Below, in pieces: positions 34,148 through 43,070 of a stretch of 64,000 nt of DNA. Source of the DNA: an uncultured Subdoligranulum sp. (GTDB taxonomy: Bacteria > Bacillota > Clostridia > Christensenellales > CAG-314). The notes beneath the pieces are model-generated. The model ran no database searches. It was not told where the DNA came from and saw nothing but the letters and a program-made list of their open reading frames with translations. The number at the start of each line of letters is the position of its first letter. Within the stretch, counting starts at the first letter, position 1. The stretch covers positions 1 through 64,000 of the forward strand of contig CABUZX010000006.1 of the NCBI GenBank assembly GCA_902496185.1, read 5' to 3'. Position numbers and translations under genes: made by a program.

Positions 34148-34876
34148 TTAATTGTTTTTGTTTATCAATCTGTTTTCTTCCTTTCCGTCGTTTAAATTTA
34201 CGTAACGGACGTAAAGAGAAATTTTGTTATCTTCATCAAGGTTTTGCCACAACGTATTGGTAAATTCGTCTATACTTTCAGGAATAGCCACTCTTTCAGG
34301 TTCACCTACAAAAGTGGGGATTGGATTACCGTCGCAAACGTAAGTGTGCAAAAAGTGTCCTAAACCGTTTAGCGCAGAGTACGAAAAAGTAAAGCGGTTG
34401 CACGCCGTACCCTCTTTGTCGGCGCTCTTTAATATGCTCATCTCGTAAGAAAAATCGCTGTCTAACAAGGTCAAAATACCACTGATACGGGGAGTAAAGT
34501 TTGGCGCGTCAGGTTCAAAACATCTTGCTTTTAAACTTTCGTAAAAGTTTTTGCCCTTTTGCTCGCCCTCGTATACAGTATCGGTTTGATTGCCGTTTGT
34601 GACTATCAGCTTGTCGTTTATTTTGCGTATAGGCGAATATATAATTAAAGACGGATCCTGTACTTTTGAAGCGTCAAAGGGATAAATCACAACTTCACCG
34701 TTTGGTTTTTCTTCAAAAATACGGTTGCGACTGTTTTGGCTTCTACCCATAATAAAGTAAGCAACTACCGCCTTTGCTCCGCTTGGGGTTTTGCCTATTA
34801 CTATACCTCTCCCCACGTAAGAATTGCCTCTTAATAGGTCGTCGATTTTGTTTATTTTGTAAATATCAATATCCAT
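34148..34876 (-). CDS. purO: IMP cyclohydrolase, PurO type
   Basis: 242 residues. It closes the ring of FAICAR to IMP, the last step. It matches the archaeal-type IMP cyclohydrolase family rather than the PurH domain: SYVGRGIVIGKTPSGAKAVVAYFIMGRS near 19-46 and SRNRIFEEKPNG, then NFTPRISGIL near 128. It overlaps the start-side gene purN by 11 bases and precedes the stand-alone formyltransferase, so the two replace bifunctional PurH. Family membership is judged from remembered motifs; a profile search for PF07826 would settle it. Confidence 0.85.
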   Translation of the reverse strand: MDIDIYKINKIDDLLRGNSYVGRGIVIGKTPSGAKAVVAYFIMGRSQNSRNRIFEEKPNGEVVIYPFDASKVQDPSLIIYSPIRKINDKLIVTNGNQTDTVYEGEQKGKNFYESLKARCFEPDAPNFTPRISGILTLLDSDFSYEMSILKSADKEGTACNRFTFSYSALNGLGHFLHTYVCDGNPIPTFVGEPERVAIPESIDEFTNTLWQNLDEDNKISLYVRYVNLNDGKEENRLINKNN

Positions 34877-35492
34877 TATTTGCTCCTTTTTGCTTAAGTA
34901 ATTTTTGAGATACTATCTCTACCGCTTGTGGAAAGATTACCCACTCGGCTTGCTCCATAACTCTACGTTGAAGTATTTCGGGAGTATCGCCCTCCTCCAC
35001 GTATACCGGTTTTTGCAAAATAATTTTTCCACCGTCGGGTATTTCGTTGACGTAATGCGCCGTTGCGCCCGTAACTTTTACACCGTAATCAAGTACGGCT
35101 TTGTGTACGTTAAGTCCATAAAAACCTTTTCCGCAAAAAGACGGTATAAGGGAAGGATGTATATTGATAATTCTGTCGCGATAAGCCGAAGTAAAACTCT
35201 CCGACAAAATACTCATAAATCCTGCCAAAACGATAAGTTCCACACCGTTTTTTTGCAAAAGTGAAATTAATTCTTCTTCAAATTTTTGTTGATTACCTAT
35301 GGCTTTTTTATCCACTACCGCCGTAGCAATATCGGCGTCGCTTGCTCTTTTTAGGGCAAAAACGTCGGGCTTACTTGAAACTACGAGACAAACTTCGCCA
35401 CTATTTATCGTTCCGTTTCGTTGTCCGTCGATAATAGCCTGCAAATTTGTACCACCGCCAGAAACGAATACCGCTATTTTAATTTTTTTCAT
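34866..35492 (-). CDS. purN: Phosphoribosylglycinamide formyltransferase 1
   Basis: 208 residues. It formylates GAR using 10-formyl-tetrahydrofolate. The motifs are FVSGGGTNLQAIIDG near 6-20, the catalytic INIHPSLIPSFCGKGFYG (Asn-His) near 106, and TGATAHYVNEIPDGG near 135 (second histidine and aspartate). The ATG at 35492 matches the family N-terminus but lacks a ribosome site. A TTG at 35525, inside the end of purM with AAGGG upstream, is an alternative. Translation may be coupled to purM. Confidence 0.93.
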   Translation of the reverse strand: MKKIKIAVFVSGGGTNLQAIIDGQRNGTINSGEVCLVVSSKPDVFALKRASDADIATAVVDKKAIGNQQKFEEELISLLQKNGVELIVLAGFMSILSESFTSAYRDRIINIHPSLIPSFCGKGFYGLNVHKAVLDYGVKVTGATAHYVNEIPDGGKIILQKPVYVEEGDTPEILQRRVMEQAEWVIFPQAVEIVSQKLLKQKGANNGY

Positions 35493-35511
35493 AATTTTAT
35501 ATATTGATTTA

Positions 35512-36558
35512 TTAGCAAATGACAATACCGTCTTCGCCCTTTATGACTTCGCCGATTACGTAAGCGTCTTCGCCTGCGGTTTTTAATACGTCGAGAGCTT
35601 TTTGAGCCTCGTCTTTAGAAACCACCGCCACCATACCTACGCCCATATTAAAGGTATTAAACATATCACGCTCGGAAATATTGCCTGTCTTTTGCAAAAC
35701 GTCAAACACGGGCAATACCCTGATTGCTGATTTTTGTACCTTTGCCGTAAAGCCTTTTGCAAAGCTACGCGGAATATTTTCGTAAAAACCACCGCCTGTA
35801 ATATGCGATACTCCTTTAACGGTAACTTCTTCAAACAATTTAAGCATAGGTTTAACGTAAATTTTTGTAGGTGTAAGCAATACTTCGCCGAGAGATTTTC
35901 CGCCAAAATCAGCGCAAGGAGACTGTATATCCTTATTTTCGATATCAAAGACTTTTCTTACAAGCGAAAAACCGTTGGAGTGTACTCCAGAAGAAGGTAA
36001 TGCAATAATAACGTCGCCTTCTATCATCTTTTTGTTGTCGATAATTTTACTTTTGTCCACTACGCCTACGGCAAAACCTGCAAGGTCGTATTCGTTTTGG
36101 GGATAAAAACCCGGCATTTCCGCCGTTTCGCCACCTATGAGAGCGCAATCCGCCTGAACGCAACCTTCTGCTACGCCTTTGACTATATCAGCAATACGCT
36201 CGGGAACGTTTTTTCCACAAGCGATATAATCCAAAAAGAACAATGGCTTTGCGCCACAACAAATAACGTCGTTTACGCACATTGCAACGCAATCTATACC
36301 TACCGTAGAATGTTTGTCCATTTTAAAGGCAAGCTTGAGTTTGGTGCCTACACCATCCGTACCGCTAACCAATATCGGACGGGCTATACCTGTCAAATCA
36401 AGTTCAAAAAGACCGCCGAAACCGCCGACGTCCGAACAAACGCCTTTTGTTAAAGTCTTTTTGATATGCTCTTTCATAAGGTCAACCGCTTTGTAACCCG
36501 CAGTAATATCTACACCTGCGTTTTTGTAACTTTCGCTGAAACTGTTTGATTTTGGCAT
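35512..36558 (-). CDS. purM: Phosphoribosylformylglycinamidine cyclo-ligase (AIR synthetase)
   Basis: 348 residues. It closes the imidazole ring of AIR with ATP. Conserved elements: YKNAGVDITAGYKAVDLMK near 10-28, LVSGTDGVGTKLKLAF near 63-78, ALIGGETAEMPGFY near 140 and HITGGGFYENIPR near 252. It belongs to the same fold as PurL. It is 39 bases after purF in the operon. Confidence 0.96.
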   Translation of the reverse strand: MPKSNSFSESYKNAGVDITAGYKAVDLMKEHIKKTLTKGVCSDVGGFGGLFELDLTGIARPILVSGTDGVGTKLKLAFKMDKHSTVGIDCVAMCVNDVICCGAKPLFFLDYIACGKNVPERIADIVKGVAEGCVQADCALIGGETAEMPGFYPQNEYDLAGFAVGVVDKSKIIDNKKMIEGDVIIALPSSGVHSNGFSLVRKVFDIENKDIQSPCADFGGKSLGEVLLTPTKIYVKPMLKLFEEVTVKGVSHITGGGFYENIPRSFAKGFTAKVQKSAIRVLPVFDVLQKTGNISERDMFNTFNMGVGMVAVVSKDEAQKALDVLKTAGEDAYVIGEVIKGEDGIVIC

Positions 36559-36597
36559 AATATTTCTTCCTACTTTATATTGAATTTTTTCTTTTGA

Positions 36598-38028
36598 TTA
36601 TTCGTTAATCTTTTTTTCAAATCTGCTTTTTGCAGTATTTTGAGGTACTTCCGTCGGATAATTTCCGTCAAAGCAAGCCGTACAAAATCCGTCGCAGTTT
36701 TTACCCGTAAGCATTTTTACCTGCTCCAAAGTAAGGTAACCGAGCGTATTCGCTCCTATAAACTTGGCTATTTCCTCCACGGAATATTTGCAAGCAATAA
36801 GATTTTCTTTAGAGTCTATGTCCGTGCCGTAAAAGCAAGGGTTCAAAAACGGCGGAGAAGAAATGCGTAAATGTACTTCCTTGGCGCCTGCGTCCAAGAG
36901 TAGTTTGACAACTCTACGCGAAGTAGTACCTCTTACGATAGAATCGTCTACCAACACGACTCTTTTGCCGTTTACTACTTCCTTAACGGGATTAAGTTTT
37001 ATTCGTACTTGATTTTCTCTCATCTTTTGAGTGGGAGAAATAAAAGTACGTCCGATATACTTGTTTTTGATAAATCCCGTCATAAACGGTATACCCGACT
37101 CTCTTGAGTATCCTATTGCAGAGTCAATACCCGAATCGGGACACCCGATTACAACGTCGGCTTCTACGGGATGTGTACGCGCCAAAAACTCACCTGCTCT
37201 GATTCTTGCCGTACTTACGGTGCATCCGTCGATTACGGAATCAGGACGAGAAAAATAAATATATTCAAAAACACAGCTTGACCTAGCAACTTTGTTGCAA
37301 TGCTCTGTTATAGACTTTACTCCGTCTTTGGAAAAAACAATGATTTCACCCGGCTCAAGGTCTCTTATAAACTTTGCGTTTACTGCATCCAAAGCGCAAC
37401 TTTCACTCGCAACGACGTAAGTACCGTCGTCGGTTTTGCCAAAACAAACGGGTCTAAAACCGTGTCTATCTCTTACTGCAATAAGTTTTGCAGGAGACAT
37501 CAATACGAAAGAATACGCCCCCTTAATTTTGTTGACGGCAGAGCTTACAGCCTCTTCGATTGATCCCTTAGAAAGTCTTTCCTTAGTGATAAGGTAAGAA
37601 ATAACTTCCGTATCGCTGGTGGTATGAAAAATAGAGCCGTTCAACTCCAACTCCGTACGCAATTCCAGCGAATTGGTAATGTTGCCGTTGTGGGCAAGCG
37701 CCATTCTTCCTTTGACGTGATTGACTACGAGCGGTTGAGCGTTTTCTCTATCGGTTGAACCGGTAGTACCGTAACGGACGTGACCTATTGCAATACTACC
37801 TTCGCCAAGCTTTGTTAAAATATCCTGATTAAAAACGTCGTTTACAAGACCTATATCTTTGTAAAAATTAAACAAACCGTCGTCGTTGACCACTATACCG
37901 CAACTCTCTTGTCCGCGGTGTTGTAAGGCAAACAAGCCGTAATAAACGTCGGAGGCTATTTCGTAATTTTTTGAGGAATAAACACCAAATATACCGCACT
38001 CTTCATGAATTTTCTCAAAACTGTCCAT
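36598..38028 (-). CDS. purF: Amidophosphoribosyltransferase
   Basis: 476 residues. First committed step: PRPP and glutamine to phosphoribosylamine. The N-terminal propeptide ends before Cys11 in HEECGIFGVY, the usual processed nucleophile of the Bacillus-type enzyme. QHRGQESCGI and HVRYGTTGS follow. The PRPP-binding loop is VVLVDDSIVRGTT near 352-364. Cysteines near the C-terminus (FCTACFDGNYPTE and others) fit the [4Fe-4S] cluster of the Bacillus type, which makes it oxygen-sensitive. Its ATG overlaps the purC stop (TAATG). Confidence 0.96.
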   Translation of the reverse strand: MDSFEKIHEECGIFGVYSSKNYEIASDVYYGLFALQHRGQESCGIVVNDDGLFNFYKDIGLVNDVFNQDILTKLGEGSIAIGHVRYGTTGSTDRENAQPLVVNHVKGRMALAHNGNITNSLELRTELELNGSIFHTTSDTEVISYLITKERLSKGSIEEAVSSAVNKIKGAYSFVLMSPAKLIAVRDRHGFRPVCFGKTDDGTYVVASESCALDAVNAKFIRDLEPGEIIVFSKDGVKSITEHCNKVARSSCVFEYIYFSRPDSVIDGCTVSTARIRAGEFLARTHPVEADVVIGCPDSGIDSAIGYSRESGIPFMTGFIKNKYIGRTFISPTQKMRENQVRIKLNPVKEVVNGKRVVLVDDSIVRGTTSRRVVKLLLDAGAKEVHLRISSPPFLNPCFYGTDIDSKENLIACKYSVEEIAKFIGANTLGYLTLEQVKMLTGKNCDGFCTACFDGNYPTEVPQNTAKSRFEKKINE

Positions 38029-38747
38029 TATTTACCAAATACTCTCCTCATCATTTCGTTGTAAGCGTCTTCTACGCCACCCATATCTCTTCTAAAACGG
38101 TCCTTGTCAAGTTTTTCGTGAGTGGTAGCATCCCAAAAACGACACGTATCGGGAGAAATTTCGTCCGCAAGAATAATTTCACCATTTGGGGTTTTGCCAA
38201 ATTCCAACTTAAAGTCTACCAAGTCGACGTTTACTTCCTTAAAAAACCCCACGAGATAGTCGTTGATTTTAAAGGCAAGGTCGGCAATTGTTTTGAGCTC
38301 AGCCTCGGTACAGTACTCCATAGCAAGAATATGATAGTCGTTTACCATTGGGTCGTCAAGTTCGTCACATTTGTAGCAATATTCCAAAACGGGTTTTTTC
38401 ATTACGTAACCTTCTTTTAGTCCAAGACGTTTTGCCAACGAACCTGCCGCAATATTGCGCACGATAACTTCCAACGGAACGATAGTGACTTTTTTTACTA
38501 TTGTTTCTCTATCAGAAATTTCCTCAACAAAGTGAGTTGGTATACCCTGCTCGTTGAGTTTTTGCATAAGGTAGTTAGACATTTTGTTGTTTACTACGCC
38601 CTTGCCGTCAATCACGCTCTTCTTTTTGCCGTTAAAAGCAGTTGCGTCGTCCTTGTATGACACGATATAAAAATCGGGATTTGTAGTTTCGAATACTTTT
38701 TTTGCTTTTCCTTCGTACAATTGTGTGGTTTTTTCAATGTTTTGCAT
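38028..38747 (-). CDS. purC: SAICAR synthetase
   Basis: 239 residues. It couples CAIR and aspartate with ATP. It shows YEGKAKKVFET near 11-21, DDATAFNGKK near 34, VEVIVRNIAAGSLAKRLG near 88-105 and LVDFKLEFGKTPNGEIILADEISPD near 178-202 (substrate and metal residues). It follows purE by 70 bases and overlaps purF by one base. Confidence 0.96.
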   Translation of the reverse strand: MQNIEKTTQLYEGKAKKVFETTNPDFYIVSYKDDATAFNGKKKSVIDGKGVVNNKMSNYLMQKLNEQGIPTHFVEEISDRETIVKKVTIVPLEVIVRNIAAGSLAKRLGLKEGYVMKKPVLEYCYKCDELDDPMVNDYHILAMEYCTEAELKTIADLAFKINDYLVGFFKEVNVDLVDFKLEFGKTPNGEIILADEISPDTCRFWDATTHEKLDKDRFRRDMGGVEDAYNEMMRRVFGK

Positions 38748-38817
38748 GATTTTTACCTCTTTTTTGTAAATATACTTTTAAGCTTGACAGGCTTTTGAAT
38801 TGTTTGATTTTGCAATA

Positions 38818-39309
38818 TTAATTATTGAATTTTTTTGAAACTTCCATATCGACGCTCAAAACTTTTTGTCTGCCCTCTTCTCTCGTTTGATTAAGTTTTT
38901 GCGCAAGTTGCTCGTCAAAAACGGAAAGAATTTGCACAGCAAGCGTTGCAGCGTTTACCGCTCCGTCTATAGCAACGGTTGCAACGGGGATACCCGACGG
39001 CATCTGAACCGTAGCAAGCAACGCATCCATACCGTCTAAGGAAGATTTTATCGGAATACCTATGACGGGCAACGTCGTATTTGCAGCCAACGCTCCCGCA
39101 AGGTGTGCCGCCATACCAGCAGCCCCGATAATGACGCCAAAACCATTTGCTCTTGCATTTTGAGCAAATTCTTTAGATTCTTCAGGCGTGCGGTGCGCGG
39201 AAAAAACGTGTACTTCGTAAGGTACTCCGTAGTTTTTTAAAGTATTTACGGCTTTTTCTACAACGGGCAAATCGCTCGCGCTACCCATTATTATAGCTAC
39301 TTTTTTCAT
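38818..39309 (-). CDS. purE: N5-carboxyaminoimidazole ribonucleotide mutase
   Basis: 163 residues from the ATG at 39309, which has GGGAGG upstream; the longer open frame would be read through the riboswitch and is rejected. Typical class I PurE: IMGSASDLPVVEKA near 6-19, the catalytic histidine in SAHRTPEE near 40, GAAGMAAHLAGALAA near 68 and VQMPSGIPVATVAI near 108. No purK is in the operon, so either purK is elsewhere or CAIR forms without it. It is the first gene of a nine-gene purine operon. Confidence 0.95.
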   Translation of the reverse strand: MKKVAIIMGSASDLPVVEKAVNTLKNYGVPYEVHVFSAHRTPEESKEFAQNARANGFGVIIGAAGMAAHLAGALAANTTLPVIGIPIKSSLDGMDALLATVQMPSGIPVATVAIDGAVNAATLAVQILSVFDEQLAQKLNQTREEGRQKVLSVDMEVSKKFNN

Positions 39310-39358
39310 ATATTTCCTCCCCAAAAAAAACAAAACTGACTTTAACTCGGATTTAAAC

Positions 39359-39470
39359 AAAAAAAGGTAGTCCTTTTTTGCTAACACAAAAAATACTACC
39401 CAGACGGACGATAAAAAATATCTCCTACACTCCCCTGCGGTCATCCGCTTTCCGTCAGTCGTGTAGTGTG
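39359..39470 (-). promoter_or_regulatory. ZTP (pfl) riboswitch with intrinsic terminator
   Basis: Read on the minus strand: P1 (39461-39466 with 39425-39430), conserved GACTGACGGA (39451-39460), a small hairpin (39437-39448), AGGGGAG (39430-39436) and, after a linker, CCGTCTGGGTA (39397-39407). These match the pfl/ZTP consensus elements (GACUGGCG, GGGGAG and CCGCCUGGGC). A terminator follows: GGTAGT (39395-39400) pairs with ACTACC (39366-39371), with an inner T6G/CA6 stem and seven T. The GGTA of the ligand pocket is also terminator stem, so ZTP binding should block termination and turn the operon on. Confidence 0.9.
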
Positions 39471-39486
39471 TTATTAAATTGATTAA

Positions 39487-39515
39487 ATTATAACTTTTTT
39501 AATAAATATTGTCAA
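39487..39515 (-). promoter_or_regulatory. Promoter of the purine operon
   Basis: Consensus -35 TTGACA (39510-39515), 17-base spacer, -10 TATAAT (39487-39492). Transcription would start about 10 bases before the riboswitch. No PurBox-like direct repeat is evident. Confidence 0.9.
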
Positions 39516-39695
39516 GTAAACTTGCAACAAAAAGTACGCGTCTTACAAAATAAATCACTTGCAAAATAAAGCCAACAACTTTACTTATTTATCGTTTTAT
39601 GATAAAATTATTATTAAATTGCGCCGAATGCTTTTTTATAAACTCGACCTCATCATATAATGCAAATATTAAAAACAAAACAAGGAGAATCCTTT

Positions 39696-40736
39696 ATGAA
39701 ATTTGAAACGGACAAAAACTTTTTGTTGGAGACTTTTCGCAAAATCGTAGAAACGCCAAGCCCCGTAGGCTATTACGTCAAGCTTAACCCTTTGTTTAAA
39801 AAAATGGCAAACGACTTGGGTTACAACGTCACTCACGACAACAAAAGCACAACTTACATCACTTTGGACGGAACGGACAACAGCAAAACGGTAATGGTAG
39901 GCGCTCACGCTGATACTTTGGGTTTGGTTGTACGCGGAGTGGACTCAAACGGGTGGCTAAGAATACGTCGTTTGGGCGGACTTTGCATGCCAAGCGTCGA
40001 AGGCGAAACGGTAACGGTTCATACAAGAGACGGAAAAGAATATTCAGGGCTTTTGATGTGCCAATCTCACTCCGTACACGTTTTCGACAACGGACATACT
40101 CTTGAGCGCAACGAAGACACAATGCGCGTTTTGTTGGACGAGGACGTCAAATCGATAGCCGACGTAAGAGCTTTGGGGATACTTAACGGCGACGTCGTAT
40201 CAATTGCTCCACGTTGTCAGGTCACGCAAAACGGTTATCTAAAATCACGCTTTATCGATGACAAAGGTTCGGTTGCATGCATCTTTACCGCGCTAAAATA
40301 TATGGCGGAAAACAACCTTAAACCAAAGTACAAAACAGCATTTGCTTTGCCCTACCACGAAGAAATCGGTATAGGAGGCGCGTACGTCCCCGCAGGAGTT
40401 GACGAATACGTTGCCGTCGATATCGGTTTGATAGGTCCTGATTGCGACGGTCACGAACGCGCCGTAAGTATATGCGCAAAAGACAAAACCGCGCCCTATG
40501 ACTACGAATTGACAAGCAGACTTATTGACAAAGCCAAAAAGGCAGAAGTGCCTTATGCTGTGGACGTTTTTTACCGTTACGGCTCTGACGCAACGGCGGC
40601 TTTACGAGCAGGAAACAATATCCGCAACGGCGCGTTTGGAATGGCGGTATATTGCAGTCACGGTATGGAACGCACTCATATCGACGGATTGCAAGCCACC
40701 ACAAATCTTTTGCTGGCTTACGTACTTGATATTTAA
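39696..40736 (+). CDS. M42-family metallo-aminopeptidase
   Basis: 346 residues from the ATG at 39696, chosen for the AGGAG site 8 bases before it. Dinuclear metal residues of the M42 family are visible: GAHADTLGL near 73 (His, Asp), FIDDKGSVACIF near 190 (bridging Asp), the catalytic EEIGIGG near 222, VAVDIGLIG near 240 and the final HGMERTH near 327. These enzymes form large dodecameric shells and trim peptides in the cytoplasm; glutamyl or other specificity cannot be told. Monocistronic with a strong terminator. Confidence 0.9.
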   Translation: MKFETDKNFLLETFRKIVETPSPVGYYVKLNPLFKKMANDLGYNVTHDNKSTTYITLDGTDNSKTVMVGAHADTLGLVVRGVDSNGWLRIRRLGGLCMPSVEGETVTVHTRDGKEYSGLLMCQSHSVHVFDNGHTLERNEDTMRVLLDEDVKSIADVRALGILNGDVVSIAPRCQVTQNGYLKSRFIDDKGSVACIFTALKYMAENNLKPKYKTAFALPYHEEIGIGGAYVPAGVDEYVAVDIGLIGPDCDGHERAVSICAKDKTAPYDYELTSRLIDKAKKAEVPYAVDVFYRYGSDATAALRAGNNIRNGAFGMAVYCSHGMERTHIDGLQATTNLLLAYVLDI

Positions 40737-40751
40737 TAATTTATACAAATC

Positions 40752-40786
40752 AAAAAAAATCCAACTCGTACGAGTTGGATTTTTTT
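40752..40786. terminator. Bidirectional terminator between the M42 gene and tRNA-Gln
   Basis: Perfect palindrome (40759-40780, core AACTCGTACGAGTT) flanked by A7 and T7. The T run on the plus strand ends at the first base of the CCA complement of the tRNA. Confidence 0.9.
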
Positions 40787-40860
40787 GGCAAGGGTAGCAG
40801 GATTCGAACCTACGAATAACAGGGTCAGAGCCTGTTGCCTTACCGCTTGGCGATACCCCT
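40786..40860 (-). tRNA. tRNA-Gln (CTG)
   Basis: 75 bases with encoded CCA. The acceptor is AGGGGTA paired with TACCCTT, and the anticodon loop is CTCTGAC, giving CTG. T-arm GGTTCGAATCC. It is the minor glutamine species; the TTG species is in the cluster at 45585. Confidence 0.95.
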
Positions 40861-40942
40861 TTGTAACCCCTAATAAAAGGGGAATTAAAACAAAAAAAGC
40901 ATTATATTGTTTCAATAATACTCTTCTTGATTTGGTATGTAC

Positions 40943-40971
40943 ATTATTGTACTTTTTTAAAAATTTGTCAA
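40943..40971 (-). promoter_or_regulatory. tRNA-Gln(CTG) promoter
   Basis: -35 TTGACA (40966-40971), 17-base spacer, -10 AATAAT (40943-40948). A small CCCC/GGGG hairpin lies in the roughly 75-base leader before the tRNA. Confidence 0.5.
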
Positions 40972-41019
40972 TCTTTTTTTAATGTTTTAGCAAAAAACTT
41001 GATATTTTAAGCAAATATT

Positions 41020-41526
41020 TTACCACTCTATTACACTAACGGGTGTTTCGTCGGGTATAAAAAGATTGATATCCGTTGTCATTTCGTCACTATTAGAAAT
41101 GGCGTTGCTTGATTGCTTGACGTAAGTTCCGTTGCTTTCTGCAAGCAAATTTCCCTGTTTGTCAAAAATTTTGCCCGTTGCTTTAAACCATCTACTCGTA
41201 TTTGAATCTACTTTTCCGACTGCCAAAAATTCCTCGTTTAAGGGCACGGGGCGATGGTATTTTATTTCAATCTTTGCGGTCACTGCAAGCGTGTTTTTTT
41301 CGGTAACCCAAATAGCCCTGCCTGCCGTTTCGTCCAATATGGCGCAAATGACGCCCCCATGCGTGCGTTCGGGATAACTTTGGTGTCCTATATCGGTTTT
41401 TATTATGCTAACAACCTCGTCGTTTGACGTCTCGTAAAATTGCGCAAACAAACCGCCGGGGTTGTCCTTTCCGCAAACGAAACAATTGTAACTGCCCGTT
41501 TGTTTTTTAGTAATTTCAAATCTCAT
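41020..41526 (-). CDS. PaaI-like hotdog thioesterase
   Basis: 168 residues. It has the hotdog core FVCGKDNPGGLFAQFYE near 18-34, then HGGVICAILDETAGRAIW near 57-74 (the PaaI/DUF4442-type catalytic Asp/Glu region) and IKYHRPVPLNEEFLAVG near 87. Probably hydrolyses an acyl-CoA; the substrate is unknown. GAGG precedes the ATG. It is the third gene after the glycerol genes, 28 bases after glpK, which may be chance or indicate a link to lipid turnover. Confidence 0.82.
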   Translation of the reverse strand: MRFEITKKQTGSYNCFVCGKDNPGGLFAQFYETSNDEVVSIIKTDIGHQSYPERTHGGVICAILDETAGRAIWVTEKNTLAVTAKIEIKYHRPVPLNEEFLAVGKVDSNTSRWFKATGKIFDKQGNLLAESNGTYVKQSSNAISNSDEMTTDINLFIPDETPVSVIEW

Positions 41527-41554
41527 TTTGCGTATTTCCTCGTGTATTTATTTG

Positions 41555-43039
41555 TTATTTGGTCAAAGTTTGTCTGACTGCTTTGCGCCAGCCGTCTAAG
41601 AGAGCCTTGCGTTTGTATTCGTCCATATCAGGCAAAAAAATCCTATCCGTTTCAACGTTGAGTTTAATGTCGTCTATATCCTTCCAATAACCGGTATACA
41701 AACCTGCGAGATAAGCGCATCCGAGCGCCGTAGTCTCCACCACCTTTTGACGCACAACCTTGCAGTTGAGTATATCCGCCTGAAACTGCAACAAAAAATT
41801 ATTTGCGGAAGCTCCGCCGTCAACGTTTAAGGAAGTAACCTTAATATTTCCATCCAAAAGCATTGCATTCATAATATCGTTGACTTGATAGGCAATAGAC
41901 TCTATCCCAGCGCGTATAAAATGCTCTTTTTTTGCGCCACGCGACAAACCCGTAACTATACCGCTACAGTCACTATCCCAATACGGAGCGCCCATACCCA
42001 CAAATGCAGGCACGATATAAACGCCGTTTGTGTCCTTTACCTTTGTTGCAAAATACTCTGTTTGATCTGCAGAATCGATAAGTTTCATTTCGTCTCTCAT
42101 CCATTGAACCACCGCTCCGCCGACAAACACACTACCTTCAAGAGCGTAGTTGGGTTTGGCTTTGTCAAAAGTAACTGCAAGAGTAGTCACCAAACCGTGT
42201 TTTGACTTTACGGGTGTGTCTCCCGTGTTCATCAACATAAAACACCCCGTACCGTAAGTGTTTTTGACGCTACCCTTTGAGGTACAAAGTTGCCCAAAAA
42301 GCGAAGATTGTTGGTCTCCACTGACACCGCAAATGGGGATTTCCGTACCAAAAAAGGATTTGTCTACTACGCCAAAATCACTACTACTCGGATAAACTTT
42401 TGGCATCATACTTTTGGGAATATCAAATAGCTCAAGCAATTCATCGTCCCACTCCAAAGTATGAATATTAAACAGCATTGTTCTGCTTGCGTTTGTATAG
42501 TCAGTTGCGTGAATTTTACCCTTGCTCAACGACCATATAAGAAAAGTATCCACCGTACCAAAAAGCAAATCGCCTTTTTGCGCCCTTTCTTTTGCGGTTG
42601 GCACGTTGTCAAGAATCCATTTTATCTTGGTTGCAGAAAAATATGCGTCCACCACCAGCCCCGTTTTGTCAAAAACAATTTGCTCATAACCGTCTTTTTT
42701 GAGTTGATTGCAGTACGCAGAAGTACGCCTGCACTGCCATACGATTGCGTTATATATAGGCACTCCCGTATTTTTGTCCCATACGAGAGTAGTTTCGCGC
42801 TGATTGGTAATACCTACAGCTTCGATATCTTCCGAAGAAATACCTGCTTTAACGAGCGCCTTTGATACAACGCCTACCTGACTGCCTAAAATTTCCTTAG
42901 GATCGTGCTCTACCCAACCCGTTTTTGGGTATATTTGCGGAAACTCCTGTTGTGCATTGCCCAAAATTTTGCCGTGTTTATCAAAAATAATGGCTCTACT
43001 GCTGGTAGTACCCTGATCCAAAGCCAAAATATATTTCAT
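41555..43039 (-). CDS. glpK: Glycerol kinase
   Basis: 494 residues, the standard length. It phosphorylates glycerol to glycerol-3-phosphate. FGGY-family motifs: DQGTTSSRAIIFD near 7-19, GITNQRETTLVWD near 78-90, GDQQSSLFGQLC near 240 and YALEGSVFVGGAVVQWMRD near 305. GGAGG lies before the ATG. It directly follows the glycerol-3-phosphate dehydrogenase gene, so the two form a glycerol catabolic unit; no facilitator (glpF) is adjacent. Confidence 0.96.
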   Translation of the reverse strand: MKYILALDQGTTSSRAIIFDKHGKILGNAQQEFPQIYPKTGWVEHDPKEILGSQVGVVSKALVKAGISSEDIEAVGITNQRETTLVWDKNTGVPIYNAIVWQCRRTSAYCNQLKKDGYEQIVFDKTGLVVDAYFSATKIKWILDNVPTAKERAQKGDLLFGTVDTFLIWSLSKGKIHATDYTNASRTMLFNIHTLEWDDELLELFDIPKSMMPKVYPSSSDFGVVDKSFFGTEIPICGVSGDQQSSLFGQLCTSKGSVKNTYGTGCFMLMNTGDTPVKSKHGLVTTLAVTFDKAKPNYALEGSVFVGGAVVQWMRDEMKLIDSADQTEYFATKVKDTNGVYIVPAFVGMGAPYWDSDCSGIVTGLSRGAKKEHFIRAGIESIAYQVNDIMNAMLLDGNIKVTSLNVDGGASANNFLLQFQADILNCKVVRQKVVETTALGCAYLAGLYTGYWKDIDDIKLNVETDRIFLPDMDEYKRKALLDGWRKAVRQTLTK

Positions 43040-43070
43040 ATTTGCCTCCGCATTAAAGTCTTTTGTATTG

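Noticed and set aside
39310..39444. PurE with 45 additional N-terminal residues
   Set aside because: That region is the riboswitch/terminator leader; GGGAGG precedes the ATG at 39309, where the family begins.
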